From positions 10,868,001 through 10,932,000 of the forward strand of contig CM048560.1 in NCBI GenBank assembly GCA_026413225.1: a stretch of DNA of 64,000 bases, written 5' to 3'. Shown piece by piece: positions 62,556 to 64,000 of this stretch. The stretch's first letter is position 1; every line of letters begins with the position of its first letter. The notes beneath the pieces are model-generated. The model was not told where the DNA came from. It did not search any database and saw nothing but the letters and a program-made list of their open reading frames with translations. Made by a program: the position numbers and the translations under genes. The DNA comes from Otis tarda. Taxonomy: Eukaryota; Chordata; Aves; Otidiformes; Otididae.

Positions 62556-64000
62556 GTAAGAAAATGTGCTATTCTGCAGTTACTTCTATAAAACTGTATC
62601 TAGTTGAGCATTTTAATAACTAGGAGTGCAGTTCTGGTATTTCCACTATGTTGTGTGAACAAAGATCTTTATACTCTTGATTTATCTGCTTCTTTGCTGT
62701 TGCATAACCATGGGGTGAAAAGTTAGTGTCCTCCTAGCCACTCATGGGGTGAAACAGCTCCATGATTAGTCATCTGGTTCTTCTGTATGGCTGAATAATC
62801 ATCTCCTGATCCTATTTTTGTTTTGTTTGGCAATCACCTAGGCTTACCAAAACATTAATGACTTCTGTACCTTGTGACCAGATTCAACTGGTGTAAATCA
62901 CAAAAGCGTCATTGCTTTTCACTTTCTTCAGTGGAAAATCTTGCTTGTCTGTAACCTTGGGAGTCATTCTATTGTTTGTTTGGGTTTCAATACAGCTGAA
63001 TGAAGAACAAATGAGACTCCTCTGCCTCCCTAATTAATTAGAATCTCTATTTTGTAGTATTTGGCTCATACGTTTCCTTTCAGACTCCATCCTCTGATTT
63101 AAGAAGTGTGGTTACTCTGTGGAAGCCTACTTCTGACGCACAGCCAATTCAGATTGTTGTGCACAAATAAGTCAAAGAAACATGACAACACTTAAGATAT
63201 ACAAGTGACATGTACTTTTTTTTTTTTTTTTTTTAACTGAAGAGTTTCATTTGCAGCTGTCTCCGTGGAAGCAGATAAGGTGCAATTTCTGTAAGTTCTT
63301 TGTCAGGAAAATAAGTAAAATTAATTGCAGTGGTAGCATGGATAGATGCCTTTGTTTTCCTCTTCTGTTCTGCTAAGTTCCTTCACACCCGCTCCCCTCT
63401 TCCATTGCCAAAACTTGGCAATACATTCAGATGTTGTTCAAGATGACGAGGGCTGGATGTGGCTCCCTGCAGAGCCAGCTGTTGTTGCTCCTGAACTGGC
63501 CAGAAATAGTCCTTTTAGAAGTAAGGCATGCCCCTCCCTCCTGCAAAAGCAAAGCACAGGATTTCTGGGCTGTCAAGTTTCTGCTGGCCCCAGAAACATG
63601 AGGACGCAATGTGAGTCTCGCTCTGAACTATCCCATAAAGGCTTTCCCTACATCTGCTGACATCTCAGCTAGCCTACATGTGGACATTGTCTGCCAGGAG
63701 ATGCCCTTTGAAAGTATGTCTTACACATACTTGCTGGGAATATTATTTCAAACGCTCGACCACTTGCATTTCTGGAGCAGAGAAAAAAAGCTTTGAAAAA
63801 CTTTTCATGTTTTTAAAAACAGAAATGATCTTCAGATGCTGGAAATTAATGTAATTCTGATTATTCTGCTACAGATATGCGTGAATCATCCCAACGTTGC
63901 ATGTACATCAGTCAAGAAAATAACTTTGTCCTGCTGCTTGATAGCAGCTGCACATATTAAGTTCCTTCCATGAGAAATCCGTTAATTTTAGCTTATTGTT
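62556..64000 (+). other. DNM3: DNM3 intron after the second PH exon, 5' part
   Basis: Intron sequence to the window edge. It holds a T19 run at 63216-63234. A 104-codon open frame at 63346-63660 has no protein resemblance and no splice support, so I treat it as chance. Confidence 0.75.

Larger units (their letters stand above)
1..64000 (+). other. DNM3: DNM3 (dynamin-3) gene, internal part
   Basis: The whole window sits inside one large gene read on the + strand. Three exons are visible, each bounded by AG and GT splice dinucleotides and all compatible in reading phase: 948-977, 7589-7702 and 62446-62555. Dynamins are large GTPases that self-assemble around the necks of budding vesicles; the PH domain binds phosphoinositides such as PI(4,5)P2. 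Dynamin-3 is preferred over its paralogues for three reasons: the second PH exon reads [15 protein letters not shown] (dynamin-1 has SVDNLKLRDVEKGF, from memory), the optional GTNLPPSRQI insert is a DNM3 feature, and the antisense miR-199a-2/miR-214 pair is the DNM3OS arrangement. Both gene ends are outside the window. Confidence 0.93.

Noticed and set aside
63346-63660. 104-codon open frame after the last exon, considered as the next DNM3 exon
   Set aside because: It does not contain the expected NVYKDYR… PH-domain continuation and lacks matching splice sites.
1-64000. Retroviral, LTR or Polinton fossils; tRNA or rRNA genes; CRISPR arrays
   Set aside because: I read through on both strands and saw no paired LTRs, capsid/polymerase-like frames, cloverleaf sequences or spaced repeats.

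Overview
The window looks like amniote nuclear DNA, most likely from a bird or another sauropsid. It is AT-rich. I see no Alu, L1 or B1/B2 sequence and no recognisable operon, and the coding signal is confined to three short, splice-flanked exons. Almost all of it is intron of one gene on the + strand, the dynamin-3 gene DNM3. The species call is inference. The gene call rests on exon sequence and on the antisense microRNA pair.

Layout. Bases 948-977 are a 30-nt in-frame exon (GTNLPPSRQI) that matches the optional insert just before the DNM3 pleckstrin-homology (PH) domain. Bases 7589-7702 and 62446-62555 are the first two PH-domain exons. They are separated by a 54.7-kb intron. Earlier exons (GTPase, stalk) and later ones (rest of PH, GED, proline-rich tail) lie outside the window.

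The large intron carries a second gene on the - strand: the bird counterpart of DNM3OS, the long non-coding primary transcript of miR-199a-2 and miR-214. Both hairpins are present with intact mature arms: miR-199a-2 at 18228-18337 and miR-214 at 12225-12330, about 6 kb apart as in mammals. Just upstream of miR-199a-2 is a compact promoter-like block with a perfect CArG box next to a CRE-like octamer. A poly(A) signal lies about 160 nt beyond miR-214. So this one locus makes a membrane-remodelling GTPase from the + strand and two developmental/mesenchymal microRNAs from the - strand.

The remaining sequence is ordinary intron with homopolymer tracts, small microsatellites and a few short perfect hairpins or palindromes. 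I found no convincing additional protein gene, tRNA, rRNA, CRISPR array, or retroviral/LTR or Polinton fossil. The most interesting points are the antisense microRNA locus and its promoter, the possible sense-strand miRNA (miR-3120 type) on the same hairpin as miR-214, the optional microexon, and several candidate recursive-splice sites in the giant intron.
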